This document shows positions 19,708 to 28,216 of a stretch of 64,000 nucleotides of DNA, one piece after another; positions within the stretch are counted from its first letter, which is position 1, and every line of letters starts with the position of its first letter. The DNA lies in NCBI RefSeq assembly GCF_003688415.1, contig NZ_REFJ01000002.1, positions 248,001 to 312,000 of the forward strand. Reading direction: 5' to 3'. Source of the DNA: Umboniibacter marinipuniceus (GTDB lineage Bacteria > Pseudomonadota > Gammaproteobacteria > Pseudomonadales > DSM-25080). The position numbers and the translations under genes are program-made. The notes under the pieces are model-generated. The model was not told the DNA's origin. It ran no database searches and saw only the letters and a program-made list of their open reading frames with translations.

Positions 19708-20625
19708 TCAATACAGCTTTTTCAGCAAGAAGTCTAAGCCACCTCTTATCGCAGCAACTTGCGCTTGGTTACAGATCGCTGGGGTTGCTTTCTTACTGTC
19801 CGGATAGACCTCAGTAGTTGTACCGTATTGGCAGTTTGTTAATCCGCCACAAAGACCGAGTTCTCTCATTGGATACAGAATTACACCCGGCGCAACGACA
19901 TCGGAACCGATGATCTGACTATTTGCGTCCGCAGGAGCGATATGTGTCACGGCAGAAACCGATTCGATGACCGCCGCTTGGAATTCGAGTTGTGGGTTGG
20001 GTGTATCGCCCACCGTGTAGAACCCGTCTGGCACTTCTCCGGCTATATAGGGCTTGCCGTCTCTGGCAGCTAACGCGGGTCTGAACTCTTTTTCATCGCT
20101 GTCGGTAGTTTCGTGCAGATCAATGTGAACTAGAATATCCGGTTGATTATCAATGAATGCCATTAGCAATGAAGCCTCTTCTGAGGGACTGTTGCTAGTG
20201 AAAGAACGATTTGGATCCACGCAGTCTGGATTCCAACGATTGATAGTTTCGTAGCCCCATGGGCTAACGCAGGGCACAATGATTAAGTTAAAGCGCTCCG
20301 CATAGCCGCCGCTGTGATTCGCTGCAAATTCTAGCGCACCTTGAACGCCACTGGTTTCATAGCCATGAACGCCACCGGTAATTAGGGCAGTAGGCAGCTT
20401 AGCTCGCCAAGGTTTGCTTTTCAGTGCGAAGAGCGGGTACTTTTTTGGGTTAACACTGAGCGCGCCATATTGTTGTACCGTAAAGTTCACCTCGAGCGAC
20501 GCGATACGTTGAAGTACCTCATTCTCATAGCTACGTTGAATGGTTGTTGCCTGGAACCATTGCTTACATTCGTTGTCATCCCACGCTTTACCGGGGGAGC
20601 CTATTGGATAGAAGTGATTGCTCAT
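19708..20625 (-). CDS. M14-family zinc carboxypeptidase
   Basis: A 305-residue metallopeptidase without signal peptide, so probably cytoplasmic. The zinc ligands His87 and Glu90 are in GGVHGYETSG, the third ligand is in HIDLHE (His167 or His171), the substrate-carboxylate Asn-Arg pair is in DPNRSF (139-140) and the catalytic Glu lies in TTTEVYP near residue 272. This pattern is that of the succinylglutamate desuccinylase/carboxypeptidase branch, and M14 proteins of this type are often listed as acting on murein peptides. The substrate cannot be told from sequence. It starts at ATG with AGGAA upstream. Confidence 0.82.
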   Translation of the reverse strand: MSNHFYPIGSPGKAWDDNECKQWFQATTIQRSYENEVLQRIASLEVNFTVQQYGALSVNPKKYPLFALKSKPWRAKLPTALITGGVHGYETSGVQGALEFAANHSGGYAERFNLIIVPCVSPWGYETINRWNPDCVDPNRSFTSNSPSEEASLLMAFIDNQPDILVHIDLHETTDSDEKEFRPALAARDGKPYIAGEVPDGFYTVGDTPNPQLEFQAAVIESVSAVTHIAPADANSQIIGSDVVAPGVILYPMRELGLCGGLTNCQYGTTTEVYPDSKKATPAICNQAQVAAIRGGLDFLLKKLY

Positions 20626-20824
20626 AACGATTCCTAAATGATGATTGTGCTAAAGCCTATGAAGCGGCAACAAGGTTGTCAATTGGTAGCGTAGGGCATT
20701 TTAGCTAAAGCGCTTGGCTCAAGATAAGCTTTGGCTGATAATTAGCGAACTTTGATAATGCCAATGGAGAAGAGAGTGACTGTGCAGACGTATTTTAACG
20801 TTGCGAGTTAACCAATAGAACCCA

Positions 20825-21649
20825 ATGAACAACCTAGATAAATCCCCCGAAAGTTCAACACTAGCGCTACAAAACGCCTTTTTCCGCCTGAGATCCAACA
20901 AAGCCTTTGAGCTTTTTGTGGTGGGCGTCATCATCTTTTCTGCCTTGGTGATTGGTGCAAGAACCTATGAGCTCTCTCCAGGCTTAATCCGAGCGATCAC
21001 CATACTCGACTGGGCAGTAACGTTTATTTTTCTGTTTGAAATTACCGTTAGATTCCTCGGAGAGCCGGATAAAAAGCGTTTCTTCCTAAAAGCATGGAAT
21101 GTTTTTGATACCCTAATTGTTGTGGTGAGCTTAATACCCATCGACAACAGTGATATGGCACTGATAGGTCGTTTAGTACGGATATTTCGCGTACTTCGAA
21201 TGGTCTCCATCATTCCAGAGCTACGCGTTTTGCTGGACTCATTATTTAAGGCATTGCCGCAGTTAGGCTACGTGATGCTAATGATGTTTATCATTTTTTA
21301 TATTTACGCGGCCGTGGGAGCTACCTTCTTTGCCGAAGTAAATAGTGTCCTTTGGGGTGATATCTCCATCAGTATGCTAACGCTGTTTAGGGTAATGACG
21401 TTTGAGGATTGGACGGATGTGATGTACGAAACCATGGCCGTCTACCCGCTAAGTTGGATATATTACTTTTCGTTCATTTGCCTTACGGCCTTTGCGTTCT
21501 TGAATATGGTCATTGGAATTGTAGTGAGCACGCTTGAAGAAGAGCATGCTCGCGTAGCTAAGCAGGAGGCTGACGACGCTGGTGTTCCAACAATGCTAGA
21601 CCTTCAGGCTCAGATTGCCGAACTCAAAGTCTTATTAGAGAAACGTTAA
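20825..21649 (+). CDS. Single-domain voltage-gated cation channel (NaChBac type)
   Basis: A 274-residue six-helix channel subunit expected to form tetramers. S1 about 29-46, S2 58-78, S3 90-106, S4 112-130 with four gating arginines every third residue (R116, R119, R122, R125), S5 144-170, pore helix 180-193, S6 209-236, then a short coiled-coil tail (LDLQAQIAELKVLLEKR). The selectivity filter reads TFEDWTD at 192-198. Bacterial sodium channels carry TLESWSM or TLESWAS; here the second acidic residue and the final Asp match the engineered calcium-selective CavAb filter TLDDWSD. Calcium selectivity or permeation is therefore predicted, not shown. Confidence 0.88.
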   Translation: MNNLDKSPESSTLALQNAFFRLRSNKAFELFVVGVIIFSALVIGARTYELSPGLIRAITILDWAVTFIFLFEITVRFLGEPDKKRFFLKAWNVFDTLIVVVSLIPIDNSDMALIGRLVRIFRVLRMVSIIPELRVLLDSLFKALPQLGYVMLMMFIIFYIYAAVGATFFAEVNSVLWGDISISMLTLFRVMTFEDWTDVMYETMAVYPLSWIYYFSFICLTAFAFLNMVIGIVVSTLEEEHARVAKQEADDAGVPTMLDLQAQIAELKVLLEKR

Positions 21650-21756
21650 CTACTCATGCCGCAGCGAGGCTTGGGTTTTAGCGCAATTTTACTGCTAGGC
21701 TAAAGAATAGGTGAATAATTATCTGTTCATATTAGTGAACAGCAAGGAGGAACTTG

Positions 21757-22203
21757 GTGAACACTATCAACTGCCTAGCAGCTTTGCTCTTATGCCTAGC
21801 GTCCACAGCACTAGCTGATGACACAAGGTCCGTTACCGAGGAATTGGTTCTCAGCGCGCAACAGGAATGCGAATCCTTCGAGAATGGTGAGTTCGATGTA
21901 ACCAATCAAGCAATCCGCTATGAGGACTTAACCGGAGACGGTCAGCCTGAGGAGATCGTGGACGCCTCTGAGTTTTCCTGCTCGAGTTCGGCGTCAATGT
22001 GGGGTGGATCAGGAGGTACCTACCTGTGGGTGGTTAGCGGAGAGAAACAGTATGAATTTCTGGCACACCTTTGGAAAGTGATAGAAATAGGGGGGCAAAA
22101 AGTACTTGTTCTTGCGGTGCACTCGTCGGAATGTAGCGATACGGTCGGGCCCTGTTACCGTGCGCTTATATGGAACGACGGCGAATTTCGAACCACTCGC
22201 TAA
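21757..22203 (+). CDS. Hypothetical secreted protein
   Basis: A 148-residue protein not recognised. It has a clear signal peptide (about residues 1-20, ending STALA-DD), an EF-hand-like or VCBS-like segment YEDLTGDGQPEEIVD that resembles a calcium-binding loop, a Ser/Gly-rich stretch with CSSSASMWGGSGG and four cysteines in the mature chain, likely disulfide-bonded. The start is GTG at 21757, six bases after AAGGAGG; an overlapping TTG three bases earlier is too close. It lies just after the channel gene and just before the hexamer repeats. Confidence 0.7.
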   Translation: MNTINCLAALLLCLASTALADDTRSVTEELVLSAQQECESFENGEFDVTNQAIRYEDLTGDGQPEEIVDASEFSCSSSASMWGGSGGTYLWVVSGEKQYEFLAHLWKVIEIGGQKVLVLAVHSSECSDTVGPCYRALIWNDGEFRTTR

Positions 22204-22250
22204 TTCATCCTAGCTCTGCATTGCCTTCAAGCTCTGCCTTTTCTTACAGT

Positions 22251-22334
<84 letters not shown>

Positions 22335-22573
22335 TAACTCTAGCCTTAGATTCAGCTTTAGTTGAGTTGTTTCCGCGATGTTCTTCCTTTTTCTGTATCT
22401 ATCTACCTACCATCCCATCAGATGCAAATCGAGACCACTGACTATTGAGTGCTTGATCTCAACGGCACGGTTATTGCTAATTCTTAAGTAACACTAATAA
22501 GTTTGCAGTGATTCCCACTGAGTAAGTTTTCCGTATAACCTAGTGTTTGGTCTAATTGTCAGGAGAAGCCTTA
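22335..22573 (+). other. Upstream region of the glucosylglycerate cluster
   Basis: Together with the repeats this makes about 370 bases without a gene. TTGCAG (22503-22508) and TATAAC (22534-22539) are present but 25 bases apart, too far for a standard promoter. No operator or terminator could be identified. Confidence 0.4.
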
Positions 22574-23482
22574 GTGTCAAACGAACAAATTGCTGAACTA
22601 GTCGAGGACTTCGCAACGCGATATCGGTTGGGACCTGTATTTGTGCGTGATGCGCTCAAGTTTATCGTACCGCTAGCGCTGCATGTCATTGCGCGTAGGG
22701 CACTTAAAGGCCGGCCTATTGTAATGGGCATCAATGGGTGTCAGGGCTCAGGTAAGTCAACCACTGCAGCGCTCCTTGCGGAACTGCTAATGGAGTGCTC
22801 CACGTACAGTGCGTTAGCCATATCAATTGATGACTTCTACCTGAGTTCCGAGGCTCGAGTGGCATTAAGCGAAGAAGTTCATCCTCTACTCATTACTCGT
22901 GGTGTGCCAGGAACACATGATCTCGCATTGGCAATGGAGACACTTGAGCAACTGACTAATTCTGCGGAAACGGTGGCAATTCCTTCCTTCAACAAAGCGA
23001 CGGATGAACCCCGGCCAAAAGTGAATTGGCACCAATTTGGTGCGCCCTGTGACATTTTGATCCTAGAAGGGTGGTGTCTGGGGATCACACCTCAACTCAC
23101 GGATGCCCTAGCGCTACCTATTAATTCACTTGAGGCGCGAGAGGATCCAAAGGCAACTTGGCGCACCTGGGTAAACGAACGGTTGGTCTCCTATCAGGCG
23201 CTTTTTGCGCGGATAGATTGCCTCGTGATGCTCAAGGCTCCCAGTTTTAGTTGTGTAGCCAGCTGGCGCCTTGAACAAGAGCAACGTTTAAGCGCTAGCT
23301 TAGCGGAAGGCGAAGCGGGCAATCGGGTTATGGGTTCAAGCGAGGTTGAGCGGTTCGTTCAGCACTTTCAGCGATTAACCGAGCATGCGCTCAATAACTT
23401 AGCGGACCGAGCGGATGTCGTGTTAACACTTGATAGTTCCCGGAAAATTACCGGTTCTGTAGTCAAAATGGGCGGACAATAG
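22574..23482 (+). CDS. Glycerate kinase-like P-loop kinase
   Basis: A 302-residue P-loop kinase of the plant-type D-glycerate 3-kinase/YggC/Tda10 group. Walker A is GINGCQGSGKSTT (residues 52-64), followed by ISIDDFYLSSEAR, HPLLITRGVPGTHD and the family motif LILEGWCLG. The start is GTG at 22574 with AGGAG eight bases upstream. It heads a four-gene unit and ends one base before the phosphatase gene. Its inferred job is to convert glycerate released by the phosphorylase at the end of the cluster to 3-phosphoglycerate, which the synthase uses again. Kinase identity is by homology; the substrate is supported by context. Confidence 0.82.
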   Translation: MSNEQIAELVEDFATRYRLGPVFVRDALKFIVPLALHVIARRALKGRPIVMGINGCQGSGKSTTAALLAELLMECSTYSALAISIDDFYLSSEARVALSEEVHPLLITRGVPGTHDLALAMETLEQLTNSAETVAIPSFNKATDEPRPKVNWHQFGAPCDILILEGWCLGITPQLTDALALPINSLEAREDPKATWRTWVNERLVSYQALFARIDCLVMLKAPSFSCVASWRLEQEQRLSASLAEGEAGNRVMGSSEVERFVQHFQRLTEHALNNLADRADVVLTLDSSRKITGSVVKMGGQ

Positions 23483-23483
23483 G

Positions 23484-24287
23484 GTGTCTTACATCGTGTT
23501 CTCAGATCTGGACGGTACGCTCCTGGACCACTACGACTATTCGTTTTCGGCAGCGATTGAGGCTATTCGCACGCTGCAACAACGAAACATCCCGATAGTG
23601 CTAAATACCAGCAAAACGAAGGCTGAAACGGCTGTAATTCTAGCCCAAATGCAACTTGATGACGCTTTCATCGTGGAAAATGGTGCTGCCGTATTTCTTC
23701 CCAAGAGTCACTTTTCTACACCGCCTTCGGGCTGTTACTCCACCGGAGAGTTTTGGTGCTACGAATTCGTAAAACCGATGCCCCAATGGCGTGAATTACT
23801 TCGCCAATTTGCACTGCAGACACCTACATGTTTTAGCTCCTTAAGTACCATGCCGTTGCAGCAGCTTATTGAGTTAACGAGCCTAACGCCCGAGCAGGCT
23901 GAGGCGGCTAAGGACCGCGGTTATGCTGAGGTATTACATTGGACTGGGTCTGATAGCCAATTGTCCTCGTTACATAAGTTTGCTGAGGAAAATGGCGCAA
24001 AGGTTCATATAGGTGGCCGGTTTGTTCATTTTGGCGGCGAGTCAGATAAGGGAAGAGCAATGCAGTGGGTGACGGCACGCTATCAGGAGTTAGAAGGCGA
24101 GTTGCTTCAAACCATTGCTTTAGGGGACGGCCAGAACGATGCCCCAATGCTAGCGCTGGCTGATTTTCCGGTTGTTATTCGATCGCCAGAAAATCCGGCA
24201 CCAAATCTTTCGACAGAGAAATCTATTCGTACGAGTGAGTTGTATGGGCCTCATGGCTGGCGTGAGGAGATCGAACGGTTTTTTTAA
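23484..24287 (+). CDS. gpgP: Glucosyl-3-phosphoglycerate phosphatase (HAD, MPGP family)
   Basis: A 267-residue HAD-IIB phosphatase of the mannosyl-3-phosphoglycerate phosphatase family. The nucleophile and acid are Asp8 and Asp10 in FSDLDGTLLD, motif II is in LNTSKTKAE, and motif IV is ALGDGQNDAPML. The family removes phosphate from mannosyl- or glucosyl-3-phosphoglycerate; glucosyl is chosen because the next gene is a GpgS. The start is GTG at 23484, one base after the preceding stop. The cap domain is of the type seen in MpgP. Confidence 0.88.
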   Translation: MSYIVFSDLDGTLLDHYDYSFSAAIEAIRTLQQRNIPIVLNTSKTKAETAVILAQMQLDDAFIVENGAAVFLPKSHFSTPPSGCYSTGEFWCYEFVKPMPQWRELLRQFALQTPTCFSSLSTMPLQQLIELTSLTPEQAEAAKDRGYAEVLHWTGSDSQLSSLHKFAEENGAKVHIGGRFVHFGGESDKGRAMQWVTARYQELEGELLQTIALGDGQNDAPMLALADFPVVIRSPENPAPNLSTEKSIRTSELYGPHGWREEIERFF

Positions 24288-24317
24288 CTTTAGGCTGACA
24301 AAAAAAGGGAAGTGACC

Positions 24318-25571
24318 ATGGCGGATTTTCATCAGAACGGAAACATTACAACGCTGCATAATCTTGGGACGCACTCCCTCGAAGCGATGGAAACGGAGCT
24401 ACTTAAGTTCAGTAGTCAGCGCCCCTTAGGGTTAATTCTCCCGTCGCTCTATTCAGAGCTTGGGACCAAAGCGCTACCTGGTATCATAAAAGAGCTTAAA
24501 CAAGTGCCGTACCTGGCTCAGATTGTCATAGGCCTAGATCGCGCAAGCGAGGCCGAATATTGCCACGCGCTGGAATTTTTCAGCGAACTGCCTCAACACC
24601 ACAGAGTGCTCTGGAATGACGGCCCAAGGTTGCGTGCCATTGATGCGGAGCTGCAGAAAATGGGGTTGGCTCCGCCAGAGCCAGGTAAAGGGCGAAATGT
24701 TTGGTACTGTATGGGCTATTCGCTCGCTACGCGCAAGGCCGACTCCATTGCTCTGCATGACTGCGATATTCTGACCTATAAGCGGGAGTTACTAGCACGA
24801 CTGATCTATCCCGTAGCAAATCCACTCTTCAACTACGAGTTCTGTAAGGGCTATTACGCTAGAGTTGCGGATAATCGCATTAACGGGCGCGTTTCTCGGC
24901 TGCTCGTAACGCCGATGATTCGTGCAATAAAGCGAGTCATGGGTGAAAGTGATTACCTCAACTACCTAGACAGCTTTCGCTATATTCTGGCCGGTGAATT
25001 TGCGTTTCGCCGTGACGTCCTCCGAGACATCCGAATCCCTAGCGATTGGGGTTTGGAAATTGGCGTGTTGTCCGAAGTCTATCGGAATTACAACAGTAAC
25101 CGTCTCTGCCAAGTTGATGTGGCCGACAATTATGACCACAAGCATCAAGACCTTGCCGTCGAGGATAAGGCTGCAGGCCTAAATAAAATGTCAATTGATA
25201 TCGCTAAAGCGGTGTTCCGAAAACTCGCCACTCGCGGCATGGTATTCGAGCAGGAAACGTTTCGTACCATCAAAGCCACCTATTTACGTATTGCCCTCGA
25301 TTTCGTTGAAACCTATCGGAATGACTCGCTCATGAACGGATTGGAGTTTGATATTCATAGTGAAGAGAAAGCGGTGGAACTCTTCGCCAATAACATTATT
25401 GATGCCGGCCAAACATTTCTTGATGAGCCGCATGAACGTCCATTTATTCCAAGTTGGGGGAGGGTGGTCAGCGCTGTGCCTGATATCTTCGATCGGCTCG
25501 TTGAGGCGGTAGAAGGTGACCATCAAGAATTCTCAAGATCAGGACAAGCCAATGGTTTCAAATATGCCTAA
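24318..25571 (+). CDS. gpgS: Glucosyl-3-phosphoglycerate synthase (GT81)
   Basis: A 417-residue GT-A glycosyltransferase that joins glucose from a nucleotide sugar to 3-phosphoglycerate. The metal-binding DxD is D148-C-D150 in ALHDCDILTY; LPSLYSEL and IVIGLDRA form the N-terminal nucleotide fold, and LAGEFAFRRDVL and WGLEIGVLSEVYRNY are typical of GT81 enzymes. The ATG at 24318 was chosen because GGGA is seven bases upstream; a GTG at 24312 is too close. It produces the precursor that the preceding phosphatase turns into glucosylglycerate, a compatible solute. The phosphorylase start lies inside its last codons. Confidence 0.92.
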   Translation: MADFHQNGNITTLHNLGTHSLEAMETELLKFSSQRPLGLILPSLYSELGTKALPGIIKELKQVPYLAQIVIGLDRASEAEYCHALEFFSELPQHHRVLWNDGPRLRAIDAELQKMGLAPPEPGKGRNVWYCMGYSLATRKADSIALHDCDILTYKRELLARLIYPVANPLFNYEFCKGYYARVADNRINGRVSRLLVTPMIRAIKRVMGESDYLNYLDSFRYILAGEFAFRRDVLRDIRIPSDWGLEIGVLSEVYRNYNSNRLCQVDVADNYDHKHQDLAVEDKAAGLNKMSIDIAKAVFRKLATRGMVFEQETFRTIKATYLRIALDFVETYRNDSLMNGLEFDIHSEEKAVELFANNIIDAGQTFLDEPHERPFIPSWGRVVSAVPDIFDRLVEAVEGDHQEFSRSGQANGFKYA

Positions 25572-27306
25572 TCAGCTCTCGACTAGGATCCAGCGGCACC
25601 TGACTAAGATTTATGAGTCAGTTGATCTTGAGCAGTCCATTGAAGAGATTACCGAGCATCTTCTGAATATTATGCGTTTAGATCAGACAGCCGAAGCACC
25701 GCTTGCGCATAGAAATCATTGGGACCAAGGAGACATTGCGCTAATTTGTTATGGTGATAGCCTACTTCAAAAAAATGAAAAACCGCTACATACACTAGCT
25801 GGATTTTTAGATGGTTATCTGGCTGATACTATCAGCATGGTACATATTTTACCTTTTTTTCCGTGGACATCGGATGATGGTTTTGCCGTTCAAGATTACA
25901 CGGTAGTCAACGAGTTTCTGGGAGATTGGGGGGATATCGCCGACATCGCTGTTAATTTTAAACTAATGGGCGACCTGGTAATAAACCATGGCTCTAGCCA
26001 CAGCGTCTGGTTCGATAATTTCAAGCAAGGCTTGCACCCCGGTAGAGATTTCTACTTTACCGCACTCCCTAGCGACGACCTCAGCAGTGTGGTTAGGCCG
26101 CGAACGAGCCCGCTTTTGCAGCGTATTGATACCAATGAAGGACCTCGATGGGTTTGGTGTACCTTCAGTCATGACCAAATTGATTTTGACTTTCGTAATC
26201 CTGAGGTACTTAAAGCTTTTGTAGAGATAATTCGCTTGCACCTGGATAAAGGCGTGCAGGTCTTTCGTTTAGACGCGGTGGCGTTTCTCTGGAAGGAGGT
26301 GGGCTCTTCCAGCATCAACCTAGCTGAAACGCACGAAGTGGTGCGCCTTCTTCGTACCTTGATAGAACACGCCGCGGACGGGGCGATGATAATCACTGAA
26401 ACCAACATCCCCAATGAGGAGAACTTGGCCTATTTTGGGAATGCCAATGAGGCGCATGCAATCTATAACTTTTCACTACCGCCGTTACTAGTTTATGCAT
26501 TGATTAGCGGCGATAGCCACTACCTCCGACAGTGGCTAATGACGTTGCCTCCGGCCCAGTTTGGTACTACGTATTTCAACTTCTTAGCCTCTCATGACGG
26601 TATAGGCTTGCGACCGGTTGAAGGACTCTTAAGTGATGAGGAGGTGGATGCATTCATTCGCACAATGGAACGATCGGGCGGGCTTGTCTCATGGCGTGCT
26701 GGTGCAGGCGGTGTGCGTAAAGCGTATGAAATAAATATTACCCTAATGGATGCGCTCCACGGAACAATCAAAGGACCTGATGGGTTTGCTTTTAAGCGGT
26801 TTGTTTGTGCGCATGCGGTGATGTTGGCGCTTGAGGGAATCCCAGCTTTTTATATTCACAGCCTACTTGGGACTCGTAATGATCATCAAGCCGTAGATCG
26901 TTTGGGTTATAACCGAGCTATTAACCGTCATCAATGGGATTACGAAGTCCTTGGTCGCCATTTAGCACATCCTGATTCACCAAATAGTCAAGTCCTCGAG
27001 GCGTTAAAGCGCATTATCGTAATTAGAAGGAAGCAGCCCGCTTTTCACCCCAACGCAACTCAGTATACGTTGCAATTAGGGCCTGGGCTATTCGGCTTTT
27101 GGCGACAAAGTAGTGACCGAAATCAGAGTATTTTCTGTTTATTCAACCTAACGAATACTGACCAAAGTATTCCCGTTAGCGAACTAAATTTAGTCCTTCT
27201 AAGTGACTGGTTTGATTTGATTAGCAAAGCGCCTATCGAAGCTGGAACCGGCGAACTTGAGTTTAAGCCATATGGGTTTAAATGGATTAGTAATCGAATC
27301 GACTAG
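25552..27306 (+). CDS. GH13_18 glycoside phosphorylase, probable glucosylglycerate phosphorylase
   Basis: A 584-residue GH13 enzyme of the sucrose phosphorylase subfamily. Catalytic residues are Asp241 (VFRLDAVAFLWKE), Glu283 (IITETN) and Asp349 (LASHDGIG). This subfamily holds sucrose, glucosylglycerol and glucosylglycerate phosphorylases; the neighbouring gpgS, gpgP and glycerate kinase point to glucosylglycerate, giving glucose 1-phosphate and glycerate. ATG 25552 was chosen over GTG 25516 because AGGA is seven bases upstream. The start overlaps gpgS by 20 bases, implying coupled synthesis of maker and breaker. Confidence 0.85.
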   Translation: MVSNMPNQLSTRIQRHLTKIYESVDLEQSIEEITEHLLNIMRLDQTAEAPLAHRNHWDQGDIALICYGDSLLQKNEKPLHTLAGFLDGYLADTISMVHILPFFPWTSDDGFAVQDYTVVNEFLGDWGDIADIAVNFKLMGDLVINHGSSHSVWFDNFKQGLHPGRDFYFTALPSDDLSSVVRPRTSPLLQRIDTNEGPRWVWCTFSHDQIDFDFRNPEVLKAFVEIIRLHLDKGVQVFRLDAVAFLWKEVGSSSINLAETHEVVRLLRTLIEHAADGAMIITETNIPNEENLAYFGNANEAHAIYNFSLPPLLVYALISGDSHYLRQWLMTLPPAQFGTTYFNFLASHDGIGLRPVEGLLSDEEVDAFIRTMERSGGLVSWRAGAGGVRKAYEINITLMDALHGTIKGPDGFAFKRFVCAHAVMLALEGIPAFYIHSLLGTRNDHQAVDRLGYNRAINRHQWDYEVLGRHLAHPDSPNSQVLEALKRIIVIRRKQPAFHPNATQYTLQLGPGLFGFWRQSSDRNQSIFCLFNLTNTDQSIPVSELNLVLLSDWFDLISKAPIEAGTGELEFKPYGFKWISNRID

Positions 27307-27582
27307 TGTTACCAGACCAAGCGCCAACATTGGCCAGCAGCCAGAGTGTACTGACAGTCTTGGCTGCTAAGCTTTCCTAGTATCTTGGGCATTGATGCTA
27401 TCCTTGTATTGTGGACATTCAGGCCTTGAGCCTCCCTCACTAACCAAGAACTCCAAATTCTGACCCATCGACGGCCTTTTACCGTAACAAAGACTAGTTG
27501 CACCATTTTGTGCTGGCGCTCCATTGGAAGCTGCGTCACTATTCATCACAACCAAACAAAAAGTTTTAAGGAGTAGTCTTAA

Positions 27583-27975
27583 ATGCTAAGTCACATGATG
27601 ATCGGTACTAACGATATTGTCGCATCTCAGAAGTTTTATGACGCCGTGCTTGCGGTACTTGGCGCAGGGGAGGCAATGAAGCACGTTAACGCTACGGGCC
27701 AAACCCGATTATTCTATATTCATGACGGTTCCACTTTTTGTATTACCGAGCCAATTAACGGTGAACCCGCAACAGTTTCAAATGGATCAACTATTGGCTT
27801 CGCGTGTGAATCACCGGAGCAGCTTCAGAGGCTTCATGAGGTAGCCATAGCTAATGGCGGAACAAGTATTGAAGGTGCGCCGGGGCCTAGAGATAGTGAT
27901 ATTGGCGTTATGCACCTATGTTATTTTTTAGATCCCGACGGGCATAAAGTCTGTGGACTTCACCGTCCAAGCTAG
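27583..27975 (+). CDS. VOC-family protein (glyoxalase/bleomycin-resistance fold)
   Basis: A 130-residue vicinal-oxygen-chelate protein: MLSHMMIGTNDIVASQKFYD at the start, LGAGEAMKH in the first beta-alpha-beta module and CYFLDPDGHKVCGLHRP at the end. Likely metal ligands are His4, a Glu/His in the middle and a residue in the C-terminal HKVCGLH segment, but they cannot be assigned securely. Substrate unknown. A TAAGGAG ribosome site precedes it. It lies about 275 bases beyond the glucosylglycerate cluster and is probably a separate unit. Confidence 0.8.
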   Translation: MLSHMMIGTNDIVASQKFYDAVLAVLGAGEAMKHVNATGQTRLFYIHDGSTFCITEPINGEPATVSNGSTIGFACESPEQLQRLHEVAIANGGTSIEGAPGPRDSDIGVMHLCYFLDPDGHKVCGLHRPS

Positions 27976-28068
27976 TGACCTCAGTCCGCGTTTCCGGTCT
28001 TTAGCTTAGCGATGCTTACTACTAAAGAATGAGCTCCATCAGGCGACAAGCTACTTAGGCGGTTAGAA

Positions 28069-28215
28069 ATGAAAAAGAAGTCAGAGTTAGCCACGAAAAT
28101 CTGTGTAGTTTGTGATCGGCCGTTTACGTGGCGTAAGAAATGGGAAAAAAACTGGCAGGCTGTGAAGTATTGCTCAAAGCGCTGTAGTAACGCTCGAAAG
28201 CTGGCGGTTCAGTGA
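28069..28215 (+). CDS. DUF2256 small zinc-ribbon-like protein
   Basis: A 48-residue protein: [20 protein letters not shown], then [20 protein letters not shown] and a basic end. Four cysteines in two C-x2-C/C-x3-C pairs (CVVC and CSKRC) suggest a zinc ribbon or small metal site. The DUF2256 family is found next to cryptochrome/photolyase genes in many proteobacteria and cyanobacteria; here its stop is one base before the photolyase ATG, so they form one operon. Function unknown; a maturation or partner role for the photolyase is inference. Confidence 0.85.
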   Translation: MKKKSELATKICVVCDRPFTWRKKWEKNWQAVKYCSKRCSNARKLAVQ

Positions 28216-28216
28216 G

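Noticed and set aside
27336-27368. AGCAGCCA/TGGCTGCT inverted repeat as a terminator of the glucosylglycerate operon
   Set aside because: The loop is 17 bases and no T-run follows; not convincing.
27309-27555. Overlapping minus-strand frames after the phosphorylase gene
   Set aside because: No ribosome site, no family resemblance, and the interval looks like plain intergenic DNA.
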